Source: Variovorax paradoxus (GTDB lineage: Bacteria; Pseudomonadota; Gammaproteobacteria; Burkholderiales; Burkholderiaceae_C). From it: a stretch of DNA of 64,000 bases. Positions within the stretch are counted from its first letter, which is position 1. Every line of letters begins with the position of its first letter. This document shows positions 17,245-28,749 of the stretch, in pieces. The position numbers and the translations under genes are program-made. The stretch is taken from positions 4,712,001-4,776,000 of the forward strand of contig CP063166.1 of assembly GCA_016806145.1 (NCBI GenBank). The letters run 5' to 3'. Below the pieces are notes generated by a model. The model made no database searches. It saw only the letters and a program-made list of their open reading frames with translations, and was not told the origin of the DNA.

Positions 17245-20200
17245 TCAAACCACCTCCTCCTCAACCACCCCAGACCGCCGAGCCCCACCCAACCGATCAA
17301 ACGCCAAATAAATAACAGGCGTAGTGAACAAGGTGAGCAGCTGACTGACGATCAACCCCCCAAAAATAGCCAGCCCAAGGGGACGCCGCAATTCAGCACC
17401 ATCGCCGAAACTGAACATCAAAGGCACAGCAGCAAACAGAGCCGCCAGCGTAGTCATCAAGATAGGCCGAAACCGCAACAGCGCCGCCTGATGAATCGCT
17501 TCCCGAGGCGACTTGCCCTCCGTGCGCTCCGCATCGATCGCAAAGTCGATCATCATGATCGCGTTCTTCTTCACGATCCCGATCAGCAGGATGATCCCGA
17601 TGATCCCGATCACCCCCAGGTCGTTGCCCGTCACCATCAACGCCAGCAACGCCCCCACCCCCGCGGATGGCAAGGTCGACAGAATCGTCAGCGGATGCAC
17701 GTAGCTCTCGTACAGCACCCCCAGCACGATGTACACGCACACCACCGCCGCCAGAATCAGCCACAGCTGGTTCGACAGCGACTTCTCGTAGGCCCCCGAG
17801 GCCCCGAGAAAGGTCAACGTGATGCTCTTGGGCAACCCGATCTCCTTCGCCGTCGCACGGATCGTGTCGACCGCCGACCCCAGCGCCACACCCGGCGCCG
17901 TATCGAAGTTCAGCGTGCTCGCAGGGTACTGCGCCACGTGCGTGATCTGCAGCGGCGCCTGGCGCTCGCTGATGTCCGCGATGGCCGAGAGCGGCGTCGC
18001 CGTGCCCGAGCCCGCGATCAGGTTCAGCTGCCCCAGCGTCTGCGGCGTGTTCACCATGCCGGGCTGCGCCTCGAGGATCACGCGGTACTGGTTGGTCTCG
18101 GTGAAGATGGTCGAGACGATGCGCTGGCCGAAGGCGCTGTAGAGCGCATCGTCGACCGTGCTCGCGGTGATCGACAGCCGCGCCGCGGTGTCGCGGTTCA
18201 CGTTGACGAAGGCCGCCAGCCCCTGCGCGCCGGCATCGCTGCTGACGTTGCGCACCTTGTCGCCATGCTCGGCCTGCAGCTTCGCCACCAGCTGCTGCAT
18301 CCAGCCGGTGATGGCGGCGCTGTCCACGCCCTCGAGCGAGGCGCGGTACTGCGTGGGGCCGGTCTCGGCGTCGATGGTCAGGTCCTGCGTGGGCTGCAGG
18401 TAGAGCGTCACGCCGGCCACGCCGCGCACGCGCTCGCGCAGGCGGTCCATCACCTCCTGCTGGTTGTCGTGGCCGCGGCGCAGGTTGATCAGCATGCTGC
18501 CGGTGTGCAGCATGGTGTTGTTGGCGGCGTCGACGCCGACGAAGGAACTGAGGTTCTCGACGTCGGGGTCGGCCAGCACGGCGCGCGCGGCCTGCTGCTG
18601 CAGCTGCGACATGCGGTCGAACGAGACGTCCTGCGCGGCCTCGATGCGCGCCTGCAGCTGGCCCGTGTCCTGGGTCGGGAACAGGCCCTTGGGGATCGAG
18701 AGGTAGAGCGCCACCGTCAGCAGCAGGGTGAGCAGCGCGACCAGCAGCGTCAGCGCCTGATGCTCGATGACCCAGTGCAGCGAGCGGTCGTAGCGCGTCA
18801 TCACGCCGTCGAAGAAGCGCTGCGCGCGCGCGGCGATGCCGTGGCTGGCGGGGTCGCGCTTGGGTTCGTGCTTGAGCCAGCGCGCCGACATCATCGGCAC
18901 CAGCGTGAGCGACACCACGGCCGAGATCAGGATCGTGATCGCCAGCGTGACCGCGAACTCGCGGAACAGCCGGCCGACCACGTCGCCCATGAACAGCAGC
19001 GGGATCAGCACCGCGATCAGCGACACCGTCAGCGAGATGATGGTGAAGCCGATCTGCGTGGCGCCCTTGAATGCGGCCTGCAGCGGCTTCTCGCCCTCCT
19101 CGATGTAGCGCGCGATGTTCTCGATCATCACGATCGCGTCGTCCACCACGAAGCCGGTGGCGATGGTCAGCGCCATCAGGCTCAGGTTGTTGAGGCTGTA
19201 GCCCAGCAGGTACATCAGGCCGAAGGTGCCGATCAGCGAGATCGGCACCGCGATGCTGGCGATGACGGTGGCGCGCAGGCTGCCGAGGAAGGCGAAGATC
19301 ACCAGCACCACCAGCACGACGGCGAGCACCAGCTCCATCTGCACGTGCTCGACCGACGAGCGGATGCCGGCCGTGCGGTCGCTCAGCACCTCGACCTTCA
19401 GGCCCGCGGGCATGCCGGCCTGCAGCTCGGGCAGCTGCGCCTTGATGGCGTTGACGGTGGCGATCACATTGGCGCCGGGCTGGCGCTGCACGTTGAGGAT
19501 GATCGCGGGCGTGAGCGTGCCTTCGGCATCGCCGGCGGCCTTGGTGCCGGCCCAGGCGCCGAGCTGGTTGTTCTCGGCGCTGTTGACCACGCGCGCCACG
19601 TCGACCATGCGGATCGGCGCGCCGTTCTTGTACGAGACGATCAGGTTCTTGTAGTCGTCGACCGTGAGCAGCTGGTCGTTCGAGTTGATGGTGTAGGCGC
19701 GCTTGGGGCCGTCGAAGCTGCCCTTGGCGCCGTTGGAGTTGGCCGCGCTGATCGCGGTGCGCAGCGCGTCGAGGCCGATGCCGTTGGCCGCCAGTGCCTG
19801 GGTGTTGGCCTGGATGCGCACCGCGGGCCGCTGGCCGCCGCTGAGCGACACCAGCCCCACGCCCGAGACCTGGCTGATCTTCTGCGCGAGCCGCGTGTTG
19901 ACGAGGTTCTGCACCTCGGTCAGCGGCAGGGTGTCGGAGGTGATCGCCAGCGTGAGCACCGGCGCGTCGGCCGGGTTGACCTTGGCATAGACCGGCGGCG
20001 CCGGCAGGTCGGCCGGCAGCAGCGAGCCGCCGGCGTTGATCGCGGCCTGCACCTCCTGCTCGGCCACGTCGAGCGTCTGGCCCAGCGTGAACTGCAGCGT
20101 GATGATCGACACGCCCGCCGCGCTGGTGGAGCTCATGCGGTCGAGCCCCGACATCTGGCCGAACTGGCGTTCGAGCGGCGCGGTGACGGTGTTGCTCATC

Positions 20201-20373
20201 ACCTCGGGGCTGGCGCCCGGGTAGAGCGTCTGGACCTGGATCGTCGGGTAGTCGACCTGCGGCAGCGCCGACAGCGGCAGGAAGCGGAACGCCACCAGGC
20301 CGGCCAGCACGATGGCGACCATCAGCAGCGAGGTCGCCACCGGCCGCAGGATGAACGGGCGTGAAGGGCTCAT
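17245..20373 (-). CDS. mdtB: MdtB-like RND multidrug efflux permease
   Basis: A 1042-residue HAE1-type RND pump of normal length. It has [17 protein letters not shown], the TM4 segment [31 protein letters not shown] and the C-terminal [16 protein letters not shown] block. Its start overlaps the adaptor reading frame as ATGA. The last about 200 codons (17245 to about 17850) favour G- and T-ending codons (GTT, GGT, TTG, TTT, GAT), unlike the C-ending preference elsewhere, and abut the palindromic island. It acts with the MdtC-like protein as a heteromultimeric pump in MdtABC systems; drug range cannot be read from sequence. Confidence 0.93.
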   Translation of the reverse strand: MSPSRPFILRPVATSLLMVAIVLAGLVAFRFLPLSALPQVDYPTIQVQTLYPGASPEVMSNTVTAPLERQFGQMSGLDRMSSTSAAGVSIITLQFTLGQTLDVAEQEVQAAINAGGSLLPADLPAPPVYAKVNPADAPVLTLAITSDTLPLTEVQNLVNTRLAQKISQVSGVGLVSLSGGQRPAVRIQANTQALAANGIGLDALRTAISAANSNGAKGSFDGPKRAYTINSNDQLLTVDDYKNLIVSYKNGAPIRMVDVARVVNSAENNQLGAWAGTKAAGDAEGTLTPAIILNVQRQPGANVIATVNAIKAQLPELQAGMPAGLKVEVLSDRTAGIRSSVEHVQMELVLAVVLVVLVIFAFLGSLRATVIASIAVPISLIGTFGLMYLLGYSLNNLSLMALTIATGFVVDDAIVMIENIARYIEEGEKPLQAAFKGATQIGFTIISLTVSLIAVLIPLLFMGDVVGRLFREFAVTLAITILISAVVSLTLVPMMSARWLKHEPKRDPASHGIAARAQRFFDGVMTRYDRSLHWVIEHQALTLLVALLTLLLTVALYLSIPKGLFPTQDTGQLQARIEAAQDVSFDRMSQLQQQAARAVLADPDVENLSSFVGVDAANNTMLHTGSMLINLRRGHDNQQEVMDRLRERVRGVAGVTLYLQPTQDLTIDAETGPTQYRASLEGVDSAAITGWMQQLVAKLQAEHGDKVRNVSSDAGAQGLAAFVNVNRDTAARLSITASTVDDALYSAFGQRIVSTIFTETNQYRVILEAQPGMVNTPQTLGQLNLIAGSGTATPLSAIADISERQAPLQITHVAQYPASTLNFDTAPGVALGSAVDTIRATAKEIGLPKSITLTFLGASGAYEKSLSNQLWLILAAVVCVYIVLGVLYESYVHPLTILSTLPSAGVGALLALMVTGNDLGVIGIIGIILLIGIVKKNAIMMIDFAIDAERTEGKSPREAIHQAALLRFRPILMTTLAALFAAVPLMFSFGDGAELRRPLGLAIFGGLIVSQLLTLFTTPVIYLAFDRLGGARRSGVVEEEVV

Positions 20374-22172
20374 GGATTCAATTCGTCGTCGAGGGCGCTG
20401 CGGGCGGCGCGGCGGGAGATGCCGAGGCGGAGGGCCGGCGCGTCATTGGCCTTGCGGCGCCTGGCGGCGGCCTTCGCCCTGCCCGCCCTGGCCACCCTGG
20501 CCCTGGCGTTCGGCCATGCGCTGCCAGCGTTCGAGCGCGGCGGGGTCGCCACGGTCGAGCTGTTCGAGGAAGCGCTTGCGGCGCTCGAGCTGTTCGGGAT
20601 CGTCCTTGGCGGCGTCGAGCATGCGCTGGCGCTGCTCGGCGGTGGGGAGCCTGGGGGCCGCGGCGGCGGCGCGGCGGCGGGTGCGGCCGGCTGGGCGCCG
20701 GTGGCGGGTGCGGCCGGCGGGGCCGTTGCGGGAGCGGCGGGTGCCGTGCCCGGCGCGGGCGCGGCGTTGCCACCGGCCGGTGCCTGACCGCCCTGGCCGC
20801 CATGCGCGCCCTGCCCGCCCTGCGCGCCCTGGGCACCGCCCTGCGCACCTTCGCGCTGGCGCCGCCCGCCGCGTTGCTGCCCATTGGCGGCGGCGCCGGG
20901 CGCGACCGCGGGCCGGTCGGCCTGGGTCTGCACGCGCGCGCCGTCCTTCAGGCGGTCGCCGCCCTCGGTCACGACCACCTCGCCGGCATTGAGGCCGGCG
21001 GTCACCGCGATGTTGTCGACGCTCGATTCGCCGCGCGTCACCACGCGCTGCGACACCGTGTTGTCGGCGTTCAGCACGTAGACGTAGTCGCCGTTGGGGC
21101 CGTTGCGCATCGCCGTCACCGGCACCACCACGGCGCTGGTCACGGTGCGCAGCAGCAGGCGCAGGTTGACGAACTGGTTCGGGAACAGTGCGCCGTCGGC
21201 ATTGACGAAGCGCGCCTTGGCCTTGACCGTGCCGGTCTGGGTGTCGACCAGGTTGTCGAGCGTCGAGAAAGTGCCGGTGGCGAGTTGCTTGACGCGCGTG
21301 CGGTCGAAGGCGGTGGCGGGCAGCTTGGCGCCGGCGGCGAGGCGCTCCTGCACCTCGGGCACGCGGTCCTGCGGCACCGAGAACACGACGTCGATCGGCG
21401 CGATCTGGGTGATGACGGCGATGCCGCCGCTGGTGCCGGTCGAGACGTAGTTGCCCACGTCCACCGGCCGCAGGCCGATGCGGCCGCCGACCGGCGCCGC
21501 GATGCGGGTCCAGGTCAGGTTCAGCCGCGCGCTGTTCTCGTTGGCGCGGTCGATCGCGACCGTGCCCTCGAGCTGCTTGACCAGCGCGCTCTGGGTGTCG
21601 ACGTCCTGGCGCGCGATCGAGTCCTGGCCCAGCAGGGTCTGGTAGCGCTGCAGGGTGACGCGCGCCGCGGCGAGCTGCGCCTCGTCGCGCTGGCGCGCGC
21701 CGGTGGCCTGGGCCAGCGCGTTCTCGTAGGGCTGCGGGTCGATGGTGGCGAGCACGTCGCCCTTCTTGACCATCTGCCCTTCCTGGAACAGCACCTGCGT
21801 GAGCACGCCCGAGACCTGCGGCTGCACCGTGACGTTGGCCAGCGGCGTGACGGTGCCGAGCGCCTCGAGCTGGATCGGGATGTCGGCCTGTCGCGCGGTC
21901 GCGGTGCCGACGGTGCTGGAGGCGGCACCGCCGCCACCGCCGCGCCGCCCGCCCGGGCCACCGGGCCCGCCTGGCCCGCCGGGGCCACCCGGTCCGGCGC
22001 CGGGACCGGCTACCGGCGTCTTCGAGCGCTGCACCAGGTACCAGGCGCCCGCGCCGAGCGCCACGAGCAGGATCAGCGCGATCAGGCTGCCGAACCAGCG
22101 GCGGCGACGGACCTGGGGATGCGTGGGCGACACGGTGGCCGGCAGGGGTTCGGGAGGCGTTTGGGGATCCAT
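20370..22172 (-). CDS. mdtA: RND efflux periplasmic adaptor (MdtA-like), probable 3' frameshift
   Basis: The open frame encodes 600 residues: an N-terminal membrane anchor ([18 protein letters not shown]), a Gly/Pro-rich linker, then the membrane-fusion core ([23 protein letters not shown], helical hairpin, [21 protein letters not shown]) and a C-terminal Gln/Gly/Pro/Ala-rich tail. From about 20670 to 20443 a different frame carries a well-formed charged helical sequence (see the separate entry), while this frame becomes low-complexity Ser/Pro/Arg. One base appears to be missing in the GC-only run at about 20665-20690. The adaptor core is intact, so function may survive. It is the first gene of the efflux operon. 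Confidence 0.85.
   Translation of the reverse strand: MDPQTPPEPLPATVSPTHPQVRRRRWFGSLIALILLVALGAGAWYLVQRSKTPVAGPGAGPGGPGGPGGPGGPGGRRGGGGGAASSTVGTATARQADIPIQLEALGTVTPLANVTVQPQVSGVLTQVLFQEGQMVKKGDVLATIDPQPYENALAQATGARQRDEAQLAAARVTLQRYQTLLGQDSIARQDVDTQSALVKQLEGTVAIDRANENSARLNLTWTRIAAPVGGRIGLRPVDVGNYVSTGTSGGIAVITQIAPIDVVFSVPQDRVPEVQERLAAGAKLPATAFDRTRVKQLATGTFSTLDNLVDTQTGTVKAKARFVNADGALFPNQFVNLRLLLRTVTSAVVVPVTAMRNGPNGDYVYVLNADNTVSQRVVTRGESSVDNIAVTAGLNAGEVVVTEGGDRLKDGARVQTQADRPAVAPGAAANGQQRGGRRQREGAQGGAQGAQGGQGAHGGQGGQAPAGGNAAPAPGTAPAAPATAPPAAPATGAQPAAPAAAPPPRPPGSPPPSSASACSTPPRTIPNSSSAASASSNSSTVATPPRSNAGSAWPNARARVARAGRAKAAARRRKANDAPALRLGISRRAARSALDDELNP
20443..20690 (-). other. Alternative-frame C-terminus of the MdtA-like adaptor
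   Basis: On the minus strand, in the frame one base back from the adaptor frame, the sequence reads [20 protein letters not shown], then [30 protein letters not shown] and a Gln/Gly tail ending at a TGA at 20443. GC3 is strong and amino-acid composition is protein-like, whereas the adaptor's own frame here is low-complexity. A single-base deletion (natural or sequencing error) in the preceding CCG/GCC run explains this best. No convincing slippery heptamer is seen. Confidence 0.6.
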
Positions 22173-22498
22173 GGGAGAGAGAAGAGAGCCTGATCGGGTG
22201 CGGCCTAGAGTACAGCGCCAAAAGGTGTATGCAGAGTTTGCTGTGCCGTAAACGGGCGGTAAAGCTCGCGTTCCCCCGCTTGCCGCAGGAGGGCGCGCCG
22301 TCCTCGCGTCGCTCGAAGCCTCGCGCATTTCGCGCCGCCCGCAGGCACTTCGCGCCGCCGGCGTCGCATTTCATCGCAACACCGTGGCAGTCCCGCGAAC
22401 GGGCCGGCACAGTCCGCTCCAACGCCACCGGGCCGCGATCCTTTCTCCCGAACCCTTCATCCACCTTCCAACCCCTCAACCGATCCAGGAGTCCTCCC
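22173..22498. other. Divergent intergenic region
   Basis: 326 bp between the efflux operon (minus) and the membrane-protein gene (plus). It must hold both promoters. The most AT-rich part (22200-22260) is the likely efflux promoter area. I saw no convincing palindromic operator, RNA or short gene. Confidence 0.5.
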
Positions 22499-23020
22499 AT
22501 GCTGATCCAGATCCTTCTTCACACGCCCAAGTGGGTGTTCGCCGTCTTCGCGCTGCTGGTCTGGCTCGGCAGCAAGCAGCTGCTGTCGGGCAGCGTGGGC
22601 CTGACGCGCATCACGCTGATGCCGATCGCGATGGGCGCGCTGTCGCTGATGGGCGTGGCCTCGGCCTTCGGCGATTCGCTCGGCGCCCTGCTCGGCTGGG
22701 CCGCCGCCGCGGCCGTGATGATCGCGCTGGTGCTGCGGCGCCCGCTGCCCGCGAGCACCCGCTACGACGCGGCCGAGCGCCGCTTCCACCTGGCCGGCAG
22801 CGCGGTGCCGCTGGCGCTGATGATGGGCATCTTCTTCACCAAGTACGTGGTCGGCGTGGCGCTGGTCATGCACCCCGAGCTGCGCCACGACAGCGTGTTC
22901 GCGGTCGCGATTCCCGTGCTCTATGGCGCCTTCAGCGGCATCTTCGCGGCCCGCGCCCTGCGCCTGTGGAAGCTGGCGATCGCCACCGACGCCATGGCCA
23001 GCCGGGCCGGCGCCGCCTAA
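22499..23020 (+). CDS. Small integral membrane protein of unknown function
   Basis: A 173-residue protein with about five hydrophobic helices and short basic loops, starting at ATG 22499 after an AGGAG site. The pattern (an opening PKWVFAVFALLVWLGSKQL, then ITLMPIAMGALSLMG and a central FFTKYVVGV) resembles uncharacterised proteobacterial membrane proteins of the DUF6622 type, but I am not certain of the family number. It lies 38 bp before the sterol-desaturase gene and probably shares its transcript. Confidence 0.75.
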   Translation: MLIQILLHTPKWVFAVFALLVWLGSKQLLSGSVGLTRITLMPIAMGALSLMGVASAFGDSLGALLGWAAAAAVMIALVLRRPLPASTRYDAAERRFHLAGSAVPLALMMGIFFTKYVVGVALVMHPELRHDSVFAVAIPVLYGAFSGIFAARALRLWKLAIATDAMASRAGAA

Positions 23021-23058
23021 GATCGCCGCCGTCCATCCCTCCGACTGCAGGAAGCGCC

Positions 23059-24012
23059 ATGTCCGTCCTCGTGCTGATCCTCAAGATCTCGGTGTCCGTG
23101 GTGCTGATCGCCTCGCTGGCCGAAGCGCTGGTGCTCTCGTGGCGCAACGGCTGGCGCAGCTACGACTGGAAGGCGGCCGGCATCTCGGTGTTCGACTTCC
23201 TGGTGCGCGAGTACCCGCTGCGCTGGCTGCTGCCGCTGGCCTTCTGGGTCGGCGCCATGGACTGGCTCTACGCGCACCGCCTCCTCACCCTGCCGATGGA
23301 CCATTGGACCGGCTGGGCCGCCTGCTTCATCGGCCAGGAGTTCTGCTACTACTGGTACCACCGCGCCGCGCACCGGGTGCGCTGGTTCTGGTGCACCCAT
23401 GCGATCCACCACTCGCCCAACGAGCTGAACCTGTCGGCCGCCTACCGTTTCGGCTGGACCGGCAAGCTCACCGGCACGCTGGCCTTCTTCATGCTGGCGC
23501 CGCTGCTGGGCATGCCGCCGCGCGTGGTGCTGATCATGCTGACCCTGAACCTGCTCTACCAGTTCTGGATCCACGCCACCTGGATCCCGAAGCTCGGGCC
23601 GCTCGAATGGGTGCTCAACACGCCCTCGGCGCACCGCGTGCACCATGCCTCGAACCTCGAGTACCTCGACGGCAACTACGGCGGCGTGCTGATCGTGTTC
23701 GACCGCCTGTTCGGCACCTACATCCCCGAGCGCGCCGACTTGCCCTGCCGCTACGGCCTCGTGAAGCCGATCACCTCGTACAACCTGCTCGAGATCGAGT
23801 TCAGCCAATGGCGCGCGCTGTTCCGTGACCTGGCCTCGGCCCGCTCGGTGCGCGCCTTCGTCGGCTACCTGGTGAAGCCGCCGGGCTGGAACCCCGACGG
23901 GCCCGGCGAGACCACCGAGGAGCTGCGCCGCCGCGCGGCCGTCGAGGCCCCGGCACCCGCCGCCGCCCCCACCACCGATTTCATTCCCGTCCAGATCAAG
24001 GAGCTGTCATGA
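23059..24012 (+). CDS. Sterol desaturase / fatty acid hydroxylase family protein
   Basis: A 317-residue membrane di-iron oxygenase. The eight-histidine pattern is present: HRAAH (about residues 103-107), HAIHH (about residues 114-118) and AHRVHH near residue 195, with membrane helices at about residues 1-20, 55-85 and 140-180. Family members hydroxylate or desaturate lipids or sterols; the substrate here is not known. The C-terminal Pro/Ala tail is low-complexity. Its stop overlaps the next start as ATGA, coupling it to the 2TM/LytS/LytTR genes. Confidence 0.92.
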   Translation: MSVLVLILKISVSVVLIASLAEALVLSWRNGWRSYDWKAAGISVFDFLVREYPLRWLLPLAFWVGAMDWLYAHRLLTLPMDHWTGWAACFIGQEFCYYWYHRAAHRVRWFWCTHAIHHSPNELNLSAAYRFGWTGKLTGTLAFFMLAPLLGMPPRVVLIMLTLNLLYQFWIHATWIPKLGPLEWVLNTPSAHRVHHASNLEYLDGNYGGVLIVFDRLFGTYIPERADLPCRYGLVKPITSYNLLEIEFSQWRALFRDLASARSVRAFVGYLVKPPGWNPDGPGETTEELRRRAAVEAPAPAAAPTTDFIPVQIKELS

Positions 24013-24302
24013 ACACGTCCTCGTCCCCCACCCCCGCAGAACTCGAGAAGCGCGCCCGCCGCCGCGCCGGCGCCAAGATGGGCTGGTACATCCATGCCTT
24101 CGTCTACGTGCTGGTCAACCTCGGACTGGTCGCGCTGTCGGCCTCCAGGGGCCACACCTGGGCCGTCTATCCGCTGATGGGCTGGGGCCTGGGCCTGCTG
24201 GTGCATGGGGCCGTGATCTGGTTCATCGCGCCGGGCGGCGACTTCTACGAGCGCCTGGTCGAACGCGAGCGCCGCGCGCTGGCCGCCGGGGAGCGCCGTT
24301 GA
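24009..24302 (+). CDS. 2TM domain-containing protein
   Basis: A 97-residue protein with a charged N-terminus and two membrane helices (WYIHAFVYVLVNLGLVAL and GWGLGLLVHGAVIWFIA), ending in a basic/acidic amphipathic tail (FYERLVERERRAL). This matches the 2TM domain that often accompanies or fuses to LytS-type kinases. It is coupled on both sides: ATGA with the desaturase stop and TTGA with the kinase start. It may act as a membrane accessory of the kinase. Confidence 0.85.
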   Translation: MNTSSSPTPAELEKRARRRAGAKMGWYIHAFVYVLVNLGLVALSASRGHTWAVYPLMGWGLGLLVHGAVIWFIAPGGDFYERLVERERRALAAGERR

Positions 24303-25417
24303 GCCAGGCCCCTGCCGCCGCCCGCCCCAGGTTCGGCACCGAGAACCTGCGCGACCTGCTGCGGCACGGGCTGATCACCGCCGTCTTCTGCTGCCTGATC
24401 GCGGCCGCGCTCAGCATCTCGAGCGGCCGCAGTTGGGTCGACCACATGGTCTATTCGATGTCGATCGGCCTGATCAGCTGGCTGTGCATCGACGGCGGCC
24501 GGCTGCTGATGAGCGGCCACCGCGAAGTGCTCTGGCCGCATGGCCCGCAGAGCATCGCGCTGATCGGCTTCGGCGTGACCGCCGGCTTCCTGCTCGGCAA
24601 CCTGATCGGCGACGCCTGGAGCGGCGCGCCCCTGCTCGACTTCCTCGACTACCGCGGCCACAAGCTGGCGACCACGCTCACCATCACGCTGGTCGCCACC
24701 GCCGGCGCCTGCTTCTTCTTCTACAGCCTCGGCAAGAGCAAGCACCTGCAGGGGCAGATTGAGCGCGCCCGGCGCGACGCCACCGAGGCGCGGCTCAAGC
24801 TGCTCGAAACCCAGCTCGAGCCGCACATGCTGTTCAACACGCTGGCCAACCTGCGGGTGCTGATCACGCTCGATCCGCCGCGCGCCGTGGCCATGCTCGA
24901 CCGGCTCAATAGCTACCTGCGCGTCACCCTCAGCGGCTCGCGCGCGCTCGCGCATCCGCTGGGGGCCGAGTTCGACCGGCTGGCCGACTACCTCGAGCTG
25001 ATGTCGGTGCGCATGGGCGAGCGGCTGCGCTACTCGCTCGAGCTGCCGGCCGAGCTGCGCGAGGTGCCGGTGCCGCCGCTGTTGCTGCAGCCGCTGGTGG
25101 AGAACAGCATCCGCCACGGCCTCGAGCCCAAGGTCGAGGGCGGCGAGATCGCGGTGCGCGCGCGCCGCGAGGGCGACCTGCTGGTGATCGAACTCAGCGA
25201 CACCGGCATCGGGCTCGATGCCGCGTCGCCGTCGACGTCGCGGGACGGCGGCGGCTTCGGCCTCGAACAGGTGCGCGAACGGCTGACCACGGTCTACGGC
25301 CCGCGCGCCGCCCTGGCGCTCGCGCCCGGCGAGCACACCGGCACCCGCGCCACCTTGCGCTTTCCGCTGCAGGCTTCCTCCACCGGCGACGCGCCGGCCG
25401 CTTCCCACACGCCATGA
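24299..25417 (+). CDS. LytS/YehU-type sensor histidine kinase
   Basis: A 372-residue histidine kinase of the His_kinase (PF06580) type. Four membrane helices occupy about residues 20-145, then a short coil and the phospho-acceptor His176 in QLEPHMLFNTLANL (family consensus QINPHFLFNTLN), followed by an ATPase domain with PPLLLQPLVENSIRHG and SDTGIGL. The start is TTG 24299, which overlaps the upstream stop; no nearer ATG exists. It feeds the LytTR regulator encoded next, with which it overlaps by 4 bp. Confidence 0.93.
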   Translation: MSQAPAAARPRFGTENLRDLLRHGLITAVFCCLIAAALSISSGRSWVDHMVYSMSIGLISWLCIDGGRLLMSGHREVLWPHGPQSIALIGFGVTAGFLLGNLIGDAWSGAPLLDFLDYRGHKLATTLTITLVATAGACFFFYSLGKSKHLQGQIERARRDATEARLKLLETQLEPHMLFNTLANLRVLITLDPPRAVAMLDRLNSYLRVTLSGSRALAHPLGAEFDRLADYLELMSVRMGERLRYSLELPAELREVPVPPLLLQPLVENSIRHGLEPKVEGGEIAVRARREGDLLVIELSDTGIGLDAASPSTSRDGGGFGLEQVRERLTTVYGPRAALALAPGEHTGTRATLRFPLQASSTGDAPAASHTP

Positions 25418-26250
25418 ACACTCCCACCGCCCTGATCGCCGAGGACGAACCGCTGCTCGCGCAGGCCCTGAAGGCCGAACTGGCCGCCGCCTGGCCCGAA
25501 CTGAAGATCGCCGCCATCGCGGGCGACGGCCGCAGCGCCGTGCGCGAGGCGCTGCGGCTGCTGCCGCAGGTGCTGTTCTTCGACATCCGCATGCCGGGCC
25601 TCGACGGCCTGGGCGCCGCCACCGAGCTGGCCGACGCCTGGCCCACGGACGAGGCGCCGATGCCGCAGCTGGTCTTCGTGACCGCCTACGACGAGTACGC
25701 GGCCCGCGCCTTCGAGGCCCAGGCGATCGACTACGTGTTGAAGCCCGTGCAGGCCGAGCGGCTGCGCAAGACGGTGGCGCGGCTGAAACAGGCGCTGGCC
25801 GCACGGCCGGCGGCCGAAACGCCGGCCGACGAGGCGCTGGACCGCACGCTGGCGCGCTGGCGCGAGGTGCTGGCCGCCGCGGGCGGCGCCGGCGCGCCGC
25901 TGCCGGAATCGCCGGCCGCGCCGCTGCGCATGATCGCCGCCAGCGATGCCGGCGGCAGCACGGTGCGCATGGTGCCGATCGACGAGGTGCTGTATTTCGA
26001 GGCCGCCGACAAGTACCTGCGGGTGCTGACCGCCGACCACGAATACCTGATCCGCACGCCGCTCAAGCAGTTGTTGCCGCAGCTCGATGCGCAGACCTTC
26101 TGGCAGGTGCACCGGGCGGTGGTGGTGCGCGCCTCGGCCATCGAGGCGGTGCACCGCGACGAAGCCGGCAAACTCGCCCTCGACCTGCGCGGGCGGCCCG
26201 AGCGGATTCCGGTCAGCCGGCTCTACGCCCATCTATTTCGCGCCATGTGA
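25414..26250 (+). CDS. LytTR family response regulator
   Basis: A 278-residue regulator with an N-terminal receiver (phospho-acceptor Asp57 in LFFDIRMPGLDG, Lys in YVLKPVQ) and a C-terminal LytTR DNA-binding domain (about residues 180-278: VPIDEVLYFEAADKYLRVLT, FWQVHRAVVVRASAIEAV). It is coupled to the kinase by ATGA and closes the unit, which ends at the hairpin terminator at 26281. Likely targets include its own operon; no operator could be assigned. Confidence 0.94.
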   Translation: MNTPTALIAEDEPLLAQALKAELAAAWPELKIAAIAGDGRSAVREALRLLPQVLFFDIRMPGLDGLGAATELADAWPTDEAPMPQLVFVTAYDEYAARAFEAQAIDYVLKPVQAERLRKTVARLKQALAARPAAETPADEALDRTLARWREVLAAAGGAGAPLPESPAAPLRMIAASDAGGSTVRMVPIDEVLYFEAADKYLRVLTADHEYLIRTPLKQLLPQLDAQTFWQVHRAVVVRASAIEAVHRDEAGKLALDLRGRPERIPVSRLYAHLFRAM

Positions 26251-26280
26251 AATCCGGGCCGATGCATCGCCCAAAGAAAA

Positions 26281-26305
26281 AGCCGGTTCCGAGGAACCGG
26301 CTTTT
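26281..26305. terminator. Rho-independent terminator
   Basis: Perfect 10-bp stem AGCCGGTTCC / GGAACCGGCT with a 2-base loop, followed by a T-run on the plus strand and preceded by an A-rich run on the other side, so it can work in both directions. It ends the LytTR operon and the convergent Tyr/Pro-rich protein gene. Confidence 0.9.
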
Positions 26306-26332
26306 TCATTTGCTCACATTCAGCGTGGCATC

Positions 26333-26683
26333 TCAGCGCCAGTGGCCGTGGCCATGACCGCGGTAGTAGCCGCGACCGTAGTAGCGCGGGCCGTAGTAGG
26401 CCGGCGGCGCGTAGTACACCGGGGCCGGACGGTAATAGACCGGCGGCGGCGGGCGGTAGTACACCGGCGGCGGCGGCGCGTAGTAGACCGGGGCCGGCGG
26501 CGCATAGACCGGTGCCGGGTAGTAGGCGGGAGCGCCCACCCCCACCGCCACGCCGGGCACGCCGACACCGATGGACCAGCTCACGTCGCCGCGAGCGCTG
26601 GCCGAGGTGGCCGCGAACAGGGCACCGGCGGCGACGACGCCTGCGGCGGCCCACTTGAAGAAGGTAGAACGGGTGACGCTCAT
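26333..26683 (-). CDS. Secreted Tyr/Pro-rich repeat protein
   Basis: A 116-residue exported protein. The signal peptide (FFKWAAAGVVAAGALFAATSASA) is followed by a short conserved stretch (GDVSWSIGVGVPGVAVGVG) and then repeated PVYYAPPP / PVYYRPPP units, ending in a YYGRGYYRGHGHGHW tail rich in Gly, His and Tyr. Such proteins occur widely in betaproteobacteria with no known function; the His-rich tail could bind metal. ATG 26683 has an AAGGAG site 8-9 bp upstream. Confidence 0.82.
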   Translation of the reverse strand: MSVTRSTFFKWAAAGVVAAGALFAATSASARGDVSWSIGVGVPGVAVGVGAPAYYPAPVYAPPAPVYYAPPPPVYYRPPPPVYYRPAPVYYAPPAYYGPRYYGRGYYRGHGHGHWR

Positions 26684-26820
26684 GATGTTGGACTCCTTGT
26701 AGAGAAGGCATTCACTGCCCATGTACGTATTGAACGCGCCAAATGCAAAGTGGTTGCCCGCCGCATTGTGAAGAGCGTTGCCAAAGGTAACCTGAAGATC
26801 CCCCTAATTAGAATGCGTCG

Positions 26821-28647
<1,827 letters not shown>

Positions 28648-28672
28648 GCCCCGGCGCTCTCGCCGCACCACG

Positions 28673-28698
28673 AACCGGGGCCGCGCGCCCCGGTTTTT
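28673..28698 (+). terminator. Rho-independent terminator after glnS
   Basis: A GC-rich stem AACCGGGGC / GCCCCGGTT with a short loop ends in TTTTT at 28694-28698. It lies 26 bp after the glnS stop. Confidence 0.9.
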
Positions 28699-28749
28699 CA
28701 TGGTGCTTTCCGACAATCGGGCGCGGGCCATGACGCCACAATGCGGCCC

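Noticed and set aside
16436..17248. Open frames inside the mdtB-mdtC gap
   Set aside because: They are made of translated inverted-repeat arms and hairpins, with no ribosome site and no protein-like features.
17143..20364. A 1073-codon open frame on the plus strand opposite the MdtB-like gene
   Set aside because: Same antisense artefact; the minus strand encodes a full RND pump.
20660..20700. Programmed -1 ribosomal frameshift in the adaptor gene
   Set aside because: No X-XXY-YYZ slippery heptamer or clear stimulatory structure is seen; an indel is simpler.
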